Both the position numbers and the translations under genes were made by a program. A DNA stretch of 47,367 nucleotides. Origin: Chloroflexota bacterium. Its GTDB lineage: Bacteria > Chloroflexota > Anaerolineae > 4572-78 > J111. Below, piece by piece: positions 17,611 through 25,870 of the stretch. The stretch is from assembly GCA_016860845.1 (NCBI GenBank), contig BOKF01000063.1, positions 1-47,367 on the forward strand. Reading direction: 5' to 3'. The notes beneath the pieces are model-generated. The model had not been told where the DNA came from and ran no database searches. It saw only the letters and a list, made by a program, of their open reading frames with translations. How positions within the stretch are numbered: the stretch's first letter is position 1; each line of letters starts with the position of its first letter.

Positions 17611-18690
17611 CTATTCTGGTAGATTAGCCGCAAAAGCATCAATCTCCGCTTGCGAACTGAGCACGCCGATTTCCAGCTTGTAATGGCGGCTGTCGCCGGG
17701 TTCCAGAAATTGCAGCCGGCCCTCGGCGCGTTCCTTGGCCCGGCCCCCGGCCCAGTTGGTGGTTGGTTCCAGGCCGCAAACATAGGTTCCCTGCCCCATC
17801 ATCTTCCACTGCACCAGGCGGGGCAGTTCGGCCAGGGCAAAACGGACGTAGCCGCCCAAGCCCTGCCCCCCGCCAAAAGCCCGGTTGACCAGAGCGGCTT
17901 GAGCGTAGCCCTGGCTGTCGGCTTTGGGAATGTGGTAAAAAACTTGCTCCTCGTAGCCAAGCGTGGGAGACTGGAAGTGATTGTACCCGGACAGCCCGGC
18001 GGCGGCAACCTCGTCTCTCGGTTTCACCTCGACCGAGGCGGCGAGCAGTTCCGTCTCCCGGCTGACGACCGGAAAGCCAAAATTACAATGGTACAACTGC
18101 ATGTGCGGCGTGGATTGGTAGCCCTCGTTGATGACAGTGTCTTCGATGAACAAGCGCGATTCACCCAGGCGAGCCGAAATACGCCGTTGCAGCACCAGAT
18201 TCTCGCCAAAGACAATGGCCTGGCGTACCTGGCCGGTCAGCCACATCTCGTAATCGTCGCCGTGCCAGTCGCCACCGTAGGCCACATGGGCAGCCGGGAT
18301 ATAGGAAGCTCGGCCATGCAGCCCTAAAGGCTGGCCTTCGTCTACCCCCGGCGCGCCGAAATGGGTCAGCCCGCAGGTATTGACCAGCCCGCCATAAAAG
18401 CCGCGCAGCCAGCCCAGGCCCTCCGGCTCGTAATAGGCTGGGCCGACAGCCGTGGTCGGGGAGCGCCACGACAGCGATGCGCCGCCGAAACTGGCCCAGC
18501 CAATATCCAGGCCCCGGTCAAGGAGCACGGTAAAAGCCAGGCCGCTGCCGGTGCGAAAATCAGCCGCCCGCACGCCCCGCTCGAAGCCATCACCCAATTC
18601 ACCCAGGCGGACCCCGGCCAGTTGGCTGATATCGCCGACGTGCTGCAGCAAATCGGCGCGGGTATAGGAAGTTCCGAAAAGAGTTGCCAT
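17611..18690 (-). CDS. DUF4432 family protein (aldose 1-epimerase-like fold)
   Basis: The 359-residue protein has the features of DUF4432, a galactose-mutarotase-like beta-sandwich family. RGFYGGLVNTCGLTHFGAP and GLHGRASYIPA lie in the first half. THMQLYHCNFGFPVV lies around residue 200 and YVCGLEPTTNWAGG near the C-terminus. His residues in the LTHFG, GLHGR and MQLYHCN segments are candidates for the epimerase-type active site. It is probably a cytoplasmic sugar epimerase or mutarotase. It is the last gene before the palindrome chain, about 140 bp after the cupin gene, with a hairpin-rich repeat in between. The substrate is unknown. Confidence 0.85.
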   Translation of the reverse strand: MATLFGTSYTRADLLQHVGDISQLAGVRLGELGDGFERGVRAADFRTGSGLAFTVLLDRGLDIGWASFGGASLSWRSPTTAVGPAYYEPEGLGWLRGFYGGLVNTCGLTHFGAPGVDEGQPLGLHGRASYIPAAHVAYGGDWHGDDYEMWLTGQVRQAIVFGENLVLQRRISARLGESRLFIEDTVINEGYQSTPHMQLYHCNFGFPVVSRETELLAASVEVKPRDEVAAAGLSGYNHFQSPTLGYEEQVFYHIPKADSQGYAQAALVNRAFGGGQGLGGYVRFALAELPRLVQWKMMGQGTYVCGLEPTTNWAGGRAKERAEGRLQFLEPGDSRHYKLEIGVLSSQAEIDAFAANLPE

Positions 18691-18702
18691 ATTTCCTCCA
18701 TT

Positions 18703-18822
18703 AGCGGAAACTCCCAGCCCCTCTCGACCCCCTTCCCAGCCCTCCCCCTGATAGGGGGAGGGGGCAAGGAGTCAAGCAGTTCTCTACCTTTTCAAGGTAG
18801 AGTTAGGGAGAAAGTTTCCGCT
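18703..18822. repeat. Nested inverted repeat, AGCGGAAACT ends
   Basis: AGCGGAAACT (18703-18712) is inverted at 18813-18822. Inside are a CCTCCCCCTGATAGGGGGAGG hairpin (about 18741-18763) and TCTACCTTTTCAAGGTAGA. It lies between the cupin and DUF4432 genes and has the form of a small mobile palindromic unit inserted in the operon. Confidence 0.7.
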
Positions 18823-18828
18823 CGTTTG

Positions 18829-20046
18829 CTATCTTTGGGGGGCTTCGGGGGTTGGGCCGAAGTGCTTGAGCATGACGATGGGGTCGGTGGCGCTGGGATT
18901 GTGGATTTTAACGCCCTCCGCCGCTGCTCCGGCCGAGACAAAGTATTCGTCGTGGGTCAGTTGGCCAAAACGGATCAGGGCCGGCGTCTCAATGGGCCAG
19001 AGACCCATCGTGCCGTGTCCCTGCATCATAATCAGGCCATACGGGCCGGAATCACGCACGGTGACGGTGCGTCCGGGCAGGATAGTCAACTCTTTGGCGG
19101 CGACATACTCATTGCCGTAGGTGATCCACTTTTCGACGTAGCCTTCGGCCTCCATTTCGGCGACAGGCTTGACCGGCAGCGGCGGGCGGAAATACTGCTC
19201 TTTCACATCCGGGACGACATTGGCCTCCCAATCAATCATGGAGATGATATAATCCAAGTCTTCCTGCTTGTCTGCCGGCACATTCTTGACCAGCAAGCCC
19301 CATTCAATCGGTACATTGTTAACCAGCGACTGGTACATCGCAAAAACGTCGCTGGCCCACTGCGGCTCGTAAGTGCAGAGGCTGCCCGGCGCGTGCAGTA
19401 GTCCGGCCGGGACATACCAGCCGGTGCCTAATTCCAGCCGGTAGGCGCGGGAGATGTCGGTGATGTGGTTGTCACCCTGGTTCCAGATTTCCAGGCAGTG
19501 ACGGACCTGCTCTTTGGTGGTTCCCGGCTCAAGGCCGAAGAAGGTGTGGGGGAAATCGCCGCCGTGGTTATTGGCCTGGGGCGGGAAGTAGTAGGCTTCG
19601 GGCTTGGTCTGCATGCCGACCAATTTGGCGTGCTGCTCCATTTGGTGCAGATGGTGCGGCAGCGGCCCCTGGTTGTCGAAAAATTTGGAATACATCGGCC
19701 AGGCGTGGTATTTGTCCCATAACCGGTCGCCCAGCAGCTTGGCCCCCAACTCGCCCACCACGTCCTTGAAGAGGATCTTCTGCGGCCTGTCCTCGTTGCC
19801 GCTGACTACATAGCTGAGGCCCTCATCGGGCGTGGTCAGCGGGCCGTTGTCGGCCTTGGTCGTCGAGGAGAACCAGCGCTCGTCAATACCGCCCCGATTG
19901 GCCCCAAAAGCGTAGTAATCGTTGGGGTGCAACTTGATCCGCTTGCCCGGAATACAAAAGGAGCGCGGCACCCAGTTGGGCGCCAGACGGAGGATACCTT
20001 TACCGGCCTCAAGGGCCTCGTTGATTTGTTGCGTTTGACTTGCCAT
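18829..20046 (-). CDS. Cupin-fold protein, mannose-6-phosphate isomerase-like
   Basis: This 405-residue protein has two cupin-like motif regions. PLPHHLHQMEQHAKLVG around residues 128-144 carries His and Glu suited to binding a divalent metal. GTGWYVPAGLLHAPGSLCTYE around 217-237 resembles the class I phosphomannose isomerase motif with its metal His. A third beta region (VTVRDSGPYGLIMMQGHGTM) is near the C-terminus. It is probably a sugar isomerase or epimerase. Position between aroE-like and DUF4432 genes fits stepwise conversion of an imported sugar. The ribosome site AAAGG is modest. Exact activity unknown. Confidence 0.75.
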   Translation of the reverse strand: MASQTQQINEALEAGKGILRLAPNWVPRSFCIPGKRIKLHPNDYYAFGANRGGIDERWFSSTTKADNGPLTTPDEGLSYVVSGNEDRPQKILFKDVVGELGAKLLGDRLWDKYHAWPMYSKFFDNQGPLPHHLHQMEQHAKLVGMQTKPEAYYFPPQANNHGGDFPHTFFGLEPGTTKEQVRHCLEIWNQGDNHITDISRAYRLELGTGWYVPAGLLHAPGSLCTYEPQWASDVFAMYQSLVNNVPIEWGLLVKNVPADKQEDLDYIISMIDWEANVVPDVKEQYFRPPLPVKPVAEMEAEGYVEKWITYGNEYVAAKELTILPGRTVTVRDSGPYGLIMMQGHGTMGLWPIETPALIRFGQLTHDEYFVSAGAAAEGVKIHNPSATDPIVMLKHFGPTPEAPQR

Positions 20047-20088
20047 AAGTTGATTGCCTTTCTTTAAAAATAAGGGTCTATTTAAGCC

Positions 20089-20151
20089 AGGCTAAGGCTG
20101 AGGCTAAGGCTAAGATAGATTTGAACTTAGCCTCAGCCTTGGCCTCAGCCT
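20089..20151. repeat. GGCTAA/GGCTGA hairpin
   Basis: AGGCTAAGGCTGAGGC... (20089-20114) pairs with ...GCCTTGGCCTCAGCCT (20126-20151) at 22 of 26 positions. The arms are built of 6-bp GGCTRA units. It sits in the aroE-cupin intergenic gap, and aroE ends 3 bp away. Confidence 0.75.
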
Positions 20152-20153
20152 TT

Positions 20154-21017
20154 TTATCCGGCAAATGCCTTAGCCAGCGCCTCGCGCATGACCGCGACCG
20201 GAGCATCCAAGCCCGTCCACATTTTGAAGCCAATTGCGCCCTGGTAAACCAGCATACCCAGGCCGTCGAGGGTCTGAGCGCCCCGCGCCCCGGCTTCTCT
20301 GAGAAAAGGGGTGTTGGGCGGGTTGGGGATCACATCACACACGGTCATCCGGGCGGTGATAGTGGTGTAGTCAAGGTCCGGCTTATCGTTGATGTGGGGG
20401 AACAGGCCAATCGAGGTGGCATTGGCCAGGACATCGGTATCCGGCGGAACGGCATACGTTTTAGCCCAAGGCACAAACTCGGCTGTGGTCGGGGTCTTCT
20501 CGTTGAGCAGGGCGGCCAACTCCTGCCCTCGCTGCGGCGAGCGGTTGACAATGGTCAGGTGGGCGGCTCCGGCCAGGGCCAGTTCAACGGTCATCGCCCG
20601 GGCCGCGCCGCCCGCGCCCAAAACCACGACTTTTTTGCCCTGAGGGTCAACCCTGGCATCCTCGCGCAGCGAGCGCAGAAAGCCCTTACCGTCGGTGTTC
20701 TCGCCGATGAGCCGCCGGCCTTCTCGCCGCACCGTGTTGACCGCCCCCATCAGACGGGCGTCCGGAGCCACCTCGTCCAGATATTTTAGCACCTCGACCT
20801 TGTGGGGAATGGTCAGGTTGATGCCCTGGAAGTTCATGGCCCGCAGCCCCTTGAAGGCATCGGCCAGATGCTCAGGGTAGACTTCGATGGTCAGGTAGCG
20901 CCAGTTCAAGTTCATCGCCTGGAAGGCGGCTTCTTGCATGACAATGGTCGGGTTTTCGGCCACTGGATGACCAAAGACGCCGACCAACTCGGCTTTATAG
21001 TTGGGTTCTTGGGACAT
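20154..21017 (-). CDS. Shikimate dehydrogenase-like NADP oxidoreductase
   Basis: The protein has 287 residues with the AroE fold: N-terminal substrate domain with TIPHKVEV (Lys73) and GENTDGKGF (Asn107, Asp109), then a nucleotide-binding domain with GAGGAARA (134-141) and the NRSPQRG clamp typical of NADP preference. The N-terminal shikimate carboxylate motif is changed: the family's HSxSP reads ENPTI here (residues 21-25), so both Ser that hold the carboxylate are replaced (Asn22, Thr24). With its place in a sugar-uptake operon this argues for oxidation of another hydroxyl compound, not the shikimate pathway. Start ATG 21017 has GGAGG 8 nt upstream. It follows the permease gene by 16 bp. Confidence 0.85.
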   Translation of the reverse strand: MSQEPNYKAELVGVFGHPVAENPTIVMQEAAFQAMNLNWRYLTIEVYPEHLADAFKGLRAMNFQGINLTIPHKVEVLKYLDEVAPDARLMGAVNTVRREGRRLIGENTDGKGFLRSLREDARVDPQGKKVVVLGAGGAARAMTVELALAGAAHLTIVNRSPQRGQELAALLNEKTPTTAEFVPWAKTYAVPPDTDVLANATSIGLFPHINDKPDLDYTTITARMTVCDVIPNPPNTPFLREAGARGAQTLDGLGMLVYQGAIGFKMWTGLDAPVAVMREALAKAFAG

Positions 21018-21033
21018 ATAATTCCTCCTCTGG

Positions 21034-22032
21034 TTAGCGGTTGCGCCGCAGATAGTCCAGGTAAACCGCCGCAATAATCAACACGCCGGTCACGACATTC
21101 TGCCAAAAGGCGTAAACACCCAGCAAATTCAAGCCGTTACGGATGGTAGCGATAATCAGCGCGCCCATCAAGGTCGCCAGGATATTCCCCTCGCCGCCAA
21201 ATAAGCTGGTCCCGCCGATGACCACCGCTCCAATCGCATCGAGTTCCAGGCCGGTCCCGCCGGCAGGCTGGGTACTGTTGAGGCGGGCGGCCTCGGTCAG
21301 GCCGGCCAGGGCAGTCAACACCCCGCACAGCACGTAAATGCCAATCAAATAGCGCGAGGTACGGACCCCGGCCAGCCGGGTAGCCTCCTGGTTGCTGCCA
21401 ATGGCATAAGTAAAACGGCCAAAACGGGTGTAGCGCAAAATAAAGTAACAGATGGCATAAATAATCAGCACCGTAATGGTCGGCACCGGCACCACCCCGC
21501 CAATCCGGCCCTGGCCCAGGTACTGAAACGAGTCGGGTAAGCCAAAAATGGGGACGCCCTCGTTGATAATCAAGGCAAAGCCGCGAGCAATGCCCATCAT
21601 TCCCAGCGTCACCACAAAGGGTGGCAGGCGCAGTCCCCCCACGCCGAGGCCGTTAAGAAAGCCAAAAGCCGCGCCGGTGGCCAGGCCGGCCAACAACAGC
21701 GCTGCCGTGCCATAACCGGCCTCCGTTGCCTTGCCCGCTACCATCGTACTCAGGGCAAAAATTGAGCCAACCGACAGGTCAATCCCACCCGACAGGATAA
21801 CAAAAGTTTGCCCGGCCGCTACCAGGGCCATCACCGCTGCCTGAAGCGTGATTTGCAGAATATTGTTGACGGTTAAAAACACCGGCGACAGGCGTGACAG
21901 AATCAGCCACATCAAAATGAGAATGGCCGCCATTGACAGAGCCTGGTTATTGATGGCCTGCCGCCACCAGCGCCGGGCAGTTATCTTCCAGGGGTTCTGG
22001 GCGGGGGTTTCGGGTTTGGTTAGACTATCCAC
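21034..22032 (-). CDS. Ribose-type sugar ABC transporter permease (cassette 2)
   Basis: This 332-residue polytopic membrane protein belongs to the RbsC/BPD_transp_2 group. It carries AAGQTFVILSGGIDLSVGSI, the conserved LPPFVVTLGMMGIARGFAL, the RYTRFGRFTYAIGSNQEATRLAGV cytoplasmic coupling loop and GAVVIGGTSLFGGEG. About ten hydrophobic segments are visible. The start is a GTG (22032) that overlaps the ATPase stop by 8 bp and has AAGGAG 9 nt upstream. It works with the ATPase encoded just before it, presumably fed by one domain of the fused binding protein. Confidence 0.95.
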   Translation of the reverse strand: MDSLTKPETPAQNPWKITARRWWRQAINNQALSMAAILILMWLILSRLSPVFLTVNNILQITLQAAVMALVAAGQTFVILSGGIDLSVGSIFALSTMVAGKATEAGYGTAALLLAGLATGAAFGFLNGLGVGGLRLPPFVVTLGMMGIARGFALIINEGVPIFGLPDSFQYLGQGRIGGVVPVPTITVLIIYAICYFILRYTRFGRFTYAIGSNQEATRLAGVRTSRYLIGIYVLCGVLTALAGLTEAARLNSTQPAGGTGLELDAIGAVVIGGTSLFGGEGNILATLMGALIIATIRNGLNLLGVYAFWQNVVTGVLIIAAVYLDYLRRNR

Positions 22033-23590
22033 GCTTGATGACTCCTTCTACCGCCGCGACGGCATGCAGCATAATGCGCTCCTCGGTGGCTTCGGTCCGG
22101 TTCAAGACGCCTTGCAGACGGCCGTGGGCCATGACCAAGACCCGGTCGCTCAGCTTCAACACTTCCGGCAGGTCGGATGAGATGAGCAGCACGGCCCCGC
22201 CCTGCTCACGGGCGAAGCGCACCATCAACCGGTGAATTTCTTCTTTCGCCCCGACATCAATGCCCAGGGTTGGTTCGTCCAAAATCAGAATACGGCAGCG
22301 GGCCATCAACCACTTGGCAATAATCACCTTCTGCTGGTTGCCGCCGCTCAGGTAACGCACCGATTCGCCCAGGTCATGGGCCCGCACAGCCAGTTCGCGG
22401 GCATGGTCGTCGGTCAGGCTGACCTCGCGCTGGCGGTTCAGCCAAAAGCGCCCCAGGCTTTCGCGCCAACGAGCCAGGAGAGGCAGGGTCATATTTTCGC
22501 GCACGCCCAGGGCCAGGCACAGGCCGCTTCTGGCTCGATCTTCGGTGGCAAACCCCAGGCCGTAACGGGTGGCGTCACTGGGATGGTGGATGGCGGCGGG
22601 TTGGCCGTCCACATAAATTTGACCGCTCGCTGCCGGGGCCGCCCCGGAAATCGCTTCGGCCAGGGCGGTCCGGCCCGCGCCGACCAGCCCGGCCAGCCCG
22701 ACAATTTCACCCCAATGGAGGTTGAAATTGATATTCTCAAAATGGCCGGGGCGCGACAGATTCTCAACCCGCAGCGCCTCACGCGCTTCGCCGGGCAGGG
22801 GGGGCAGGCTGGTGTGCTGAATATCACGGCCCACCATCATGCTGACCAGTTGCACCACGCTCACCGCACCGACGGGCCGCGTGCCAATGATCTGGCCGTC
22901 CCGCAGCACGGTGACCCGGTCGCCCACCTGCGCCACTTCTTCCAGGCGGTGGCTGATGTAAATAATGCCGACTCCTTTGGCCTTGAGCTGGCGAATCAAC
23001 TCGAACAGCCGGCCCGTTTCGCGTTCCGTCAGGGCTGCGGTTGGCTCGTCCATAATCAAAATCCGGGCCTGGCGGCGCATGGCCGTGGCAATTTCCACCA
23101 GTTGTCGCTCGGCCACCGCTAAATCTTTGACGATGGCGTCCCCGTCAATCGTGGCCCCCACCAGGTCGAGCGCCCGGCGGGCTTCCCGCCGCATCTCCGA
23201 CCAATCTACCAATCCCAGCGGGGTCAGCGGGGGATCGCCCAGAAAAATATTTTCGGCCACGCTCAAATGCGGCGTCTGGCTGAGATGCTGGTAGATGGTA
23301 CTGATGCCGGCCCGCTGCGCTTCCTGGGGATGATTAAAATGGTACTCCTGGCCGTCAATGAGAATACGTCCGGCATCGGCTTTGTAGGCGGCGCTGAGGA
23401 TTTTCATCAAGGTAGATTTGCCTGCGCCGTTCTCGCCCAACAGCACGTGGACTTCGCCATGATAAACATCAAAATCAACGCTTTTCAGGACAGGCACCCC
23501 AAAAAACGATTTGCAAATGCCTTGCATCTGCAGCGCCAGGGGTTGGTCAGCCGGGCTTCCGGTGCTGTTAGTGGGATCAGGGTTGTTCAT
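22025..23590 (-). CDS. Ribose-type sugar ABC transporter ATPase (cassette 2)
   Basis: The product is a double-ATPase of about 521 residues (RbsA/MglA type). The first nucleotide-binding domain has [24 protein letters not shown] and [11 protein letters not shown]. The second has the degenerate [11 protein letters not shown]alker [16 protein letters not shown] and LILDEPTLGIDV. The degenerate second Walker A is normal for this group. Start unclear: ATG 23590 or GTG 23614, neither with a good ribosome site, so translation may depend on the upstream hairpin region. The 3' end overlaps the permease gene. Confidence 0.93.
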   Translation of the reverse strand: MNNPDPTNSTGSPADQPLALQMQGICKSFFGVPVLKSVDFDVYHGEVHVLLGENGAGKSTLMKILSAAYKADAGRILIDGQEYHFNHPQEAQRAGISTIYQHLSQTPHLSVAENIFLGDPPLTPLGLVDWSEMRREARRALDLVGATIDGDAIVKDLAVAERQLVEIATAMRRQARILIMDEPTAALTERETGRLFELIRQLKAKGVGIIYISHRLEEVAQVGDRVTVLRDGQIIGTRPVGAVSVVQLVSMMVGRDIQHTSLPPLPGEAREALRVENLSRPGHFENINFNLHWGEIVGLAGLVGAGRTALAEAISGAAPAASGQIYVDGQPAAIHHPSDATRYGLGFATEDRARSGLCLALGVRENMTLPLLARWRESLGRFWLNRQREVSLTDDHARELAVRAHDLGESVRYLSGGNQQKVIIAKWLMARCRILILDEPTLGIDVGAKEEIHRLMVRFAREQGGAVLLISSDLPEVLKLSDRVLVMAHGRLQGVLNRTEATEERIMLHAVAAVEGVIKRG

Positions 23591-23618
23591 TGATGTGATT
23601 TGAGACAGGAACACAAAG

Positions 23619-23651
23619 ATGGGGGGCGCAGCAAGTCACTGCGCCCCCCAT
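23619..23651 (-). promoter_or_regulatory. Intercistronic hairpin after the binding-protein gene
   Basis: ATGGGGGGCGCAG (23619-23631) is perfectly inverted at 23639-23651 around a 7-nt loop, 10 bp after the binding-protein stop and 28 bp before the ATPase start. There is no U-tract. It is placed to stabilise the binding-protein message and lower expression of the downstream ATPase-permease pair. Confidence 0.7.
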
Positions 23652-23661
23652 TCACCACAAA

Positions 23662-25683
23662 TTACGGATTAATCAGCTTTTGGACTGCTTCATCCTGGTA
23701 GTTATCCTGAGTGATGATGGTTACCGGGATGAGGGTTTGCTTTTCGGCAATTGTACCGCCGTTGATAACGGTGTCAATGGCCTTAACGCCCTGATAGCCC
23801 ATCTGGTACGGGTCTTGAGCAATCATGGCCTCGATGGTGCCATCCTCAAACAGCGGGATCACTTCCGGGTTTGGGTCGAAGGTGATGATACTTACCTGGT
23901 CTTGCAGACCGGCCGCTTTGACCGCCTGAGCAATGCCCAAGCCGTTGGGGCCACAGGCGCTGTAGAAGCCAACAAGGTCGGGATTGGCGGTCAGGATGTC
24001 GGTGGCCGCATTCAAGGCTTTCGCCGGGTCACAGCCAGTGAACTGGGTCGGCACGATTTCGACGTCAGGAAATTCCTCTGTCATCGCGTTGATGAACCCT
24101 TCGTCGCGCTCGCGCCCGGTTTGCGAACCGGCCAGGATGCCCAGGTTACCCACCTTGCCTTTGCCGCCGATGGCGTCAGCCAGCCAGCGCGCGCCTTCCG
24201 CCGCACCGGCCACGTTATCGGTGGCGATGTAGGTCAGCGGCGCATCGGAGTCAACGCCGGAGTCAACCGTCACCAGCGGGATGCCGGCGGCAATCGCTTC
24301 TTCAACCGGCGGCACGAGCGCCTTGGTGTCGGTCGCCGCCATGACAATACCGGCCGGCTGGGTGGTGATGATGTTGCGAACCAGGTCAACTTGCTGGGCA
24401 ATGTCCACTTCGCGGGGCACGCCCTGGTAGTCGGTCGAGTAGCCCAGTTCTGCCGCCGCGTCTTCCACACCCTTCTTAACAAAGAGCCAGTAGCTCACGT
24501 CCGTTGACTTGGGGATGAAGACGATGGTGCCCTTCTCACCCGCCGCTGGAGCAGCCGCGGCCTCTTCTGTTGCCGCAGGCGCTGCCGCCCCGCCAATTTC
24601 TTCGATTCGTTCGGCCTCATTGATATTGTCGAGGGTAATGAGTTTGGGAGTAATGAAGATAGTCTTGGAAGAGGGTTCCGTCCCGTTGCGCAGAAAGTCT
24701 GCCAGGGTCCGCAGCGCCGTCTTCGACTGCTCGCCGGGGAACTGCTCAACCGTGCCGTACAGGTCGCCTGCTTGCACCGCCTGCAGCGCTTCCGGTAAAG
24801 CATCATAGCCAATGATCGGCACTTCCAGCCCTGCCGCTTTGGCCGCTTCCACCACACCCAGCGCCATGTCATCATTCGCCGCCACAATCGCATCTGGATC
24901 AGGCGTCGCCGCCAGGCAGTTCTCCGTCACCTTCAAGCCTTCTTCCCGCCGGAAGTTGGCCGTCTGCTCACAGGCTATCTGGATGTTCTCCACTCCACCT
25001 ATCTTGTTCTTCAACCCCTTGTCCCGGTCAATCGCCGGAGAGGCCCCAGGCGTGCCCAACAGCTCGAAAATCGTCGCCCCGTCCGGGAACATGTCCAGGA
25101 TCGCCTGCCCTTGCTGCTCGCCGCCCAGAACGTTGTCCGCTCCCACGTGCGCCAGCACATCCACCCCGCTCACACTCCGGTCTATTGTCACCACCGGAAT
25201 GCCTGCATCTATCACCTGCTGCACCGCCGGAGCCATCGCATCCGCCGTGATCGGGCTGATCAATAACCCATCATACTCCTGGGCGATCACCGCTTCCAGG
25301 TCCGCCGTCTGCTTCGGCACCTGGTTCTGCCCGTCCAGCGTCACTACTTCAACATTGCCCAACTCCGCCGCTTGTTCCTGAACCTGCGTCTCCATAAACA
25401 CAAAGAACGGAAACGCCATGTCCGGCAACGACAACGCAATCTTCAACGGCTTATCACTCCCCGCCGCCGCGGCCTCTTCCGTCGCCGCAGGCGCTTCGGT
25501 CGCCGCGGGGGCGGCTGCCGGCTCTTGGGTCGCCGCCGGTGGTTCGGCTGCTTTTTCTTCCGTGGCCGCCGGCTTTTGTTCCGGGGCGGGCGTGGCTGCG
25601 CCGGTACAGCCGCTCAATACGAGCAGTAAAATGGCTAACAAGGTCAGCCAGGTTAAACTTTTTTGCACAACTCTGTTACGCAT
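23662..25683 (-). CDS. Lipoprotein with two fused sugar-binding (Peripla_BP_4) domains
   Basis: The protein has 673 residues, twice the normal length for a ribose-type binding protein. A lipoprotein signal ends at LLVLSGC (Cys26), followed by a Pro/Ala/Thr/Glu-rich tether to about 75. Domain 1 (about 79-362) has LKIALSLPDMAFPFFVFMET, GLLISPITADAM, IPVVTIDRSV, AIVAANDDMALGVVEA and IIGYDALPEAL. A second tether (363-384, APAATEEAAAAPAAGEKG) joins domain 2 (385-673), with GTIVFIPKSTDVSYWLFVKK, GIVMAATDTKALVPPVEEA, IPLVTVDSGVDSD and VGFYSACGPNGLGIAQAV. AAGGAGGAG lies 7 nt before the ATG. It stands between an ATPase-permease pair and a second one. Thr codons are mostly ACG in domain 1 and mostly ACC in domain 2, in the stretches I read. 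Confidence 0.95.
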   Translation of the reverse strand: MRNRVVQKSLTWLTLLAILLLVLSGCTGAATPAPEQKPAATEEKAAEPPAATQEPAAAPAATEAPAATEEAAAAGSDKPLKIALSLPDMAFPFFVFMETQVQEQAAELGNVEVVTLDGQNQVPKQTADLEAVIAQEYDGLLISPITADAMAPAVQQVIDAGIPVVTIDRSVSGVDVLAHVGADNVLGGEQQGQAILDMFPDGATIFELLGTPGASPAIDRDKGLKNKIGGVENIQIACEQTANFRREEGLKVTENCLAATPDPDAIVAANDDMALGVVEAAKAAGLEVPIIGYDALPEALQAVQAGDLYGTVEQFPGEQSKTALRTLADFLRNGTEPSSKTIFITPKLITLDNINEAERIEEIGGAAAPAATEEAAAAPAAGEKGTIVFIPKSTDVSYWLFVKKGVEDAAAELGYSTDYQGVPREVDIAQQVDLVRNIITTQPAGIVMAATDTKALVPPVEEAIAAGIPLVTVDSGVDSDAPLTYIATDNVAGAAEGARWLADAIGGKGKVGNLGILAGSQTGRERDEGFINAMTEEFPDVEIVPTQFTGCDPAKALNAATDILTANPDLVGFYSACGPNGLGIAQAVKAAGLQDQVSIITFDPNPEVIPLFEDGTIEAMIAQDPYQMGYQGVKAIDTVINGGTIAEKQTLIPVTIITQDNYQDEAVQKLINP

Positions 25684-25787
25684 AAGTTACTCCTCCTTGG
25701 GGTAATTTAATGACTGTTGATCGTCCTACTTTGAACCTTCGCCACGTGATTAAGTTTGCGCGTCGCTTCTCACCTCCTTTCGTAAAT

Positions 25788-25832
25788 ACTCGTGGGAACT
25801 TAAGGGAACTCGGGGAACTCGTGGGGGAGTTC
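25788..25832. repeat. GGAACTC-type intergenic repeat, copy 1
   Basis: Units of ACTCGTGGGAACT, GGGAACTCGGGGAACTC and an inverted GGAGTTCC lie between the cassette 1 permease and the binding-protein gene. The same kind of repeat is at 39156-39230. GTCGTCTGTC is then directly repeated at about 25842-25861. Confidence 0.6.
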
Positions 25833-25870
25833 CGAATACGGTCGTCTGTCGTCGTCTGTCGGCGGTCGTT

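Noticed and set aside
25372..25629. Arg/Gly-rich plus-strand ORF that looks like an RNA-binding tail
   Set aside because: It is the complement of the Ala/Pro/Glu-rich tether and signal peptide of the fused binding protein.
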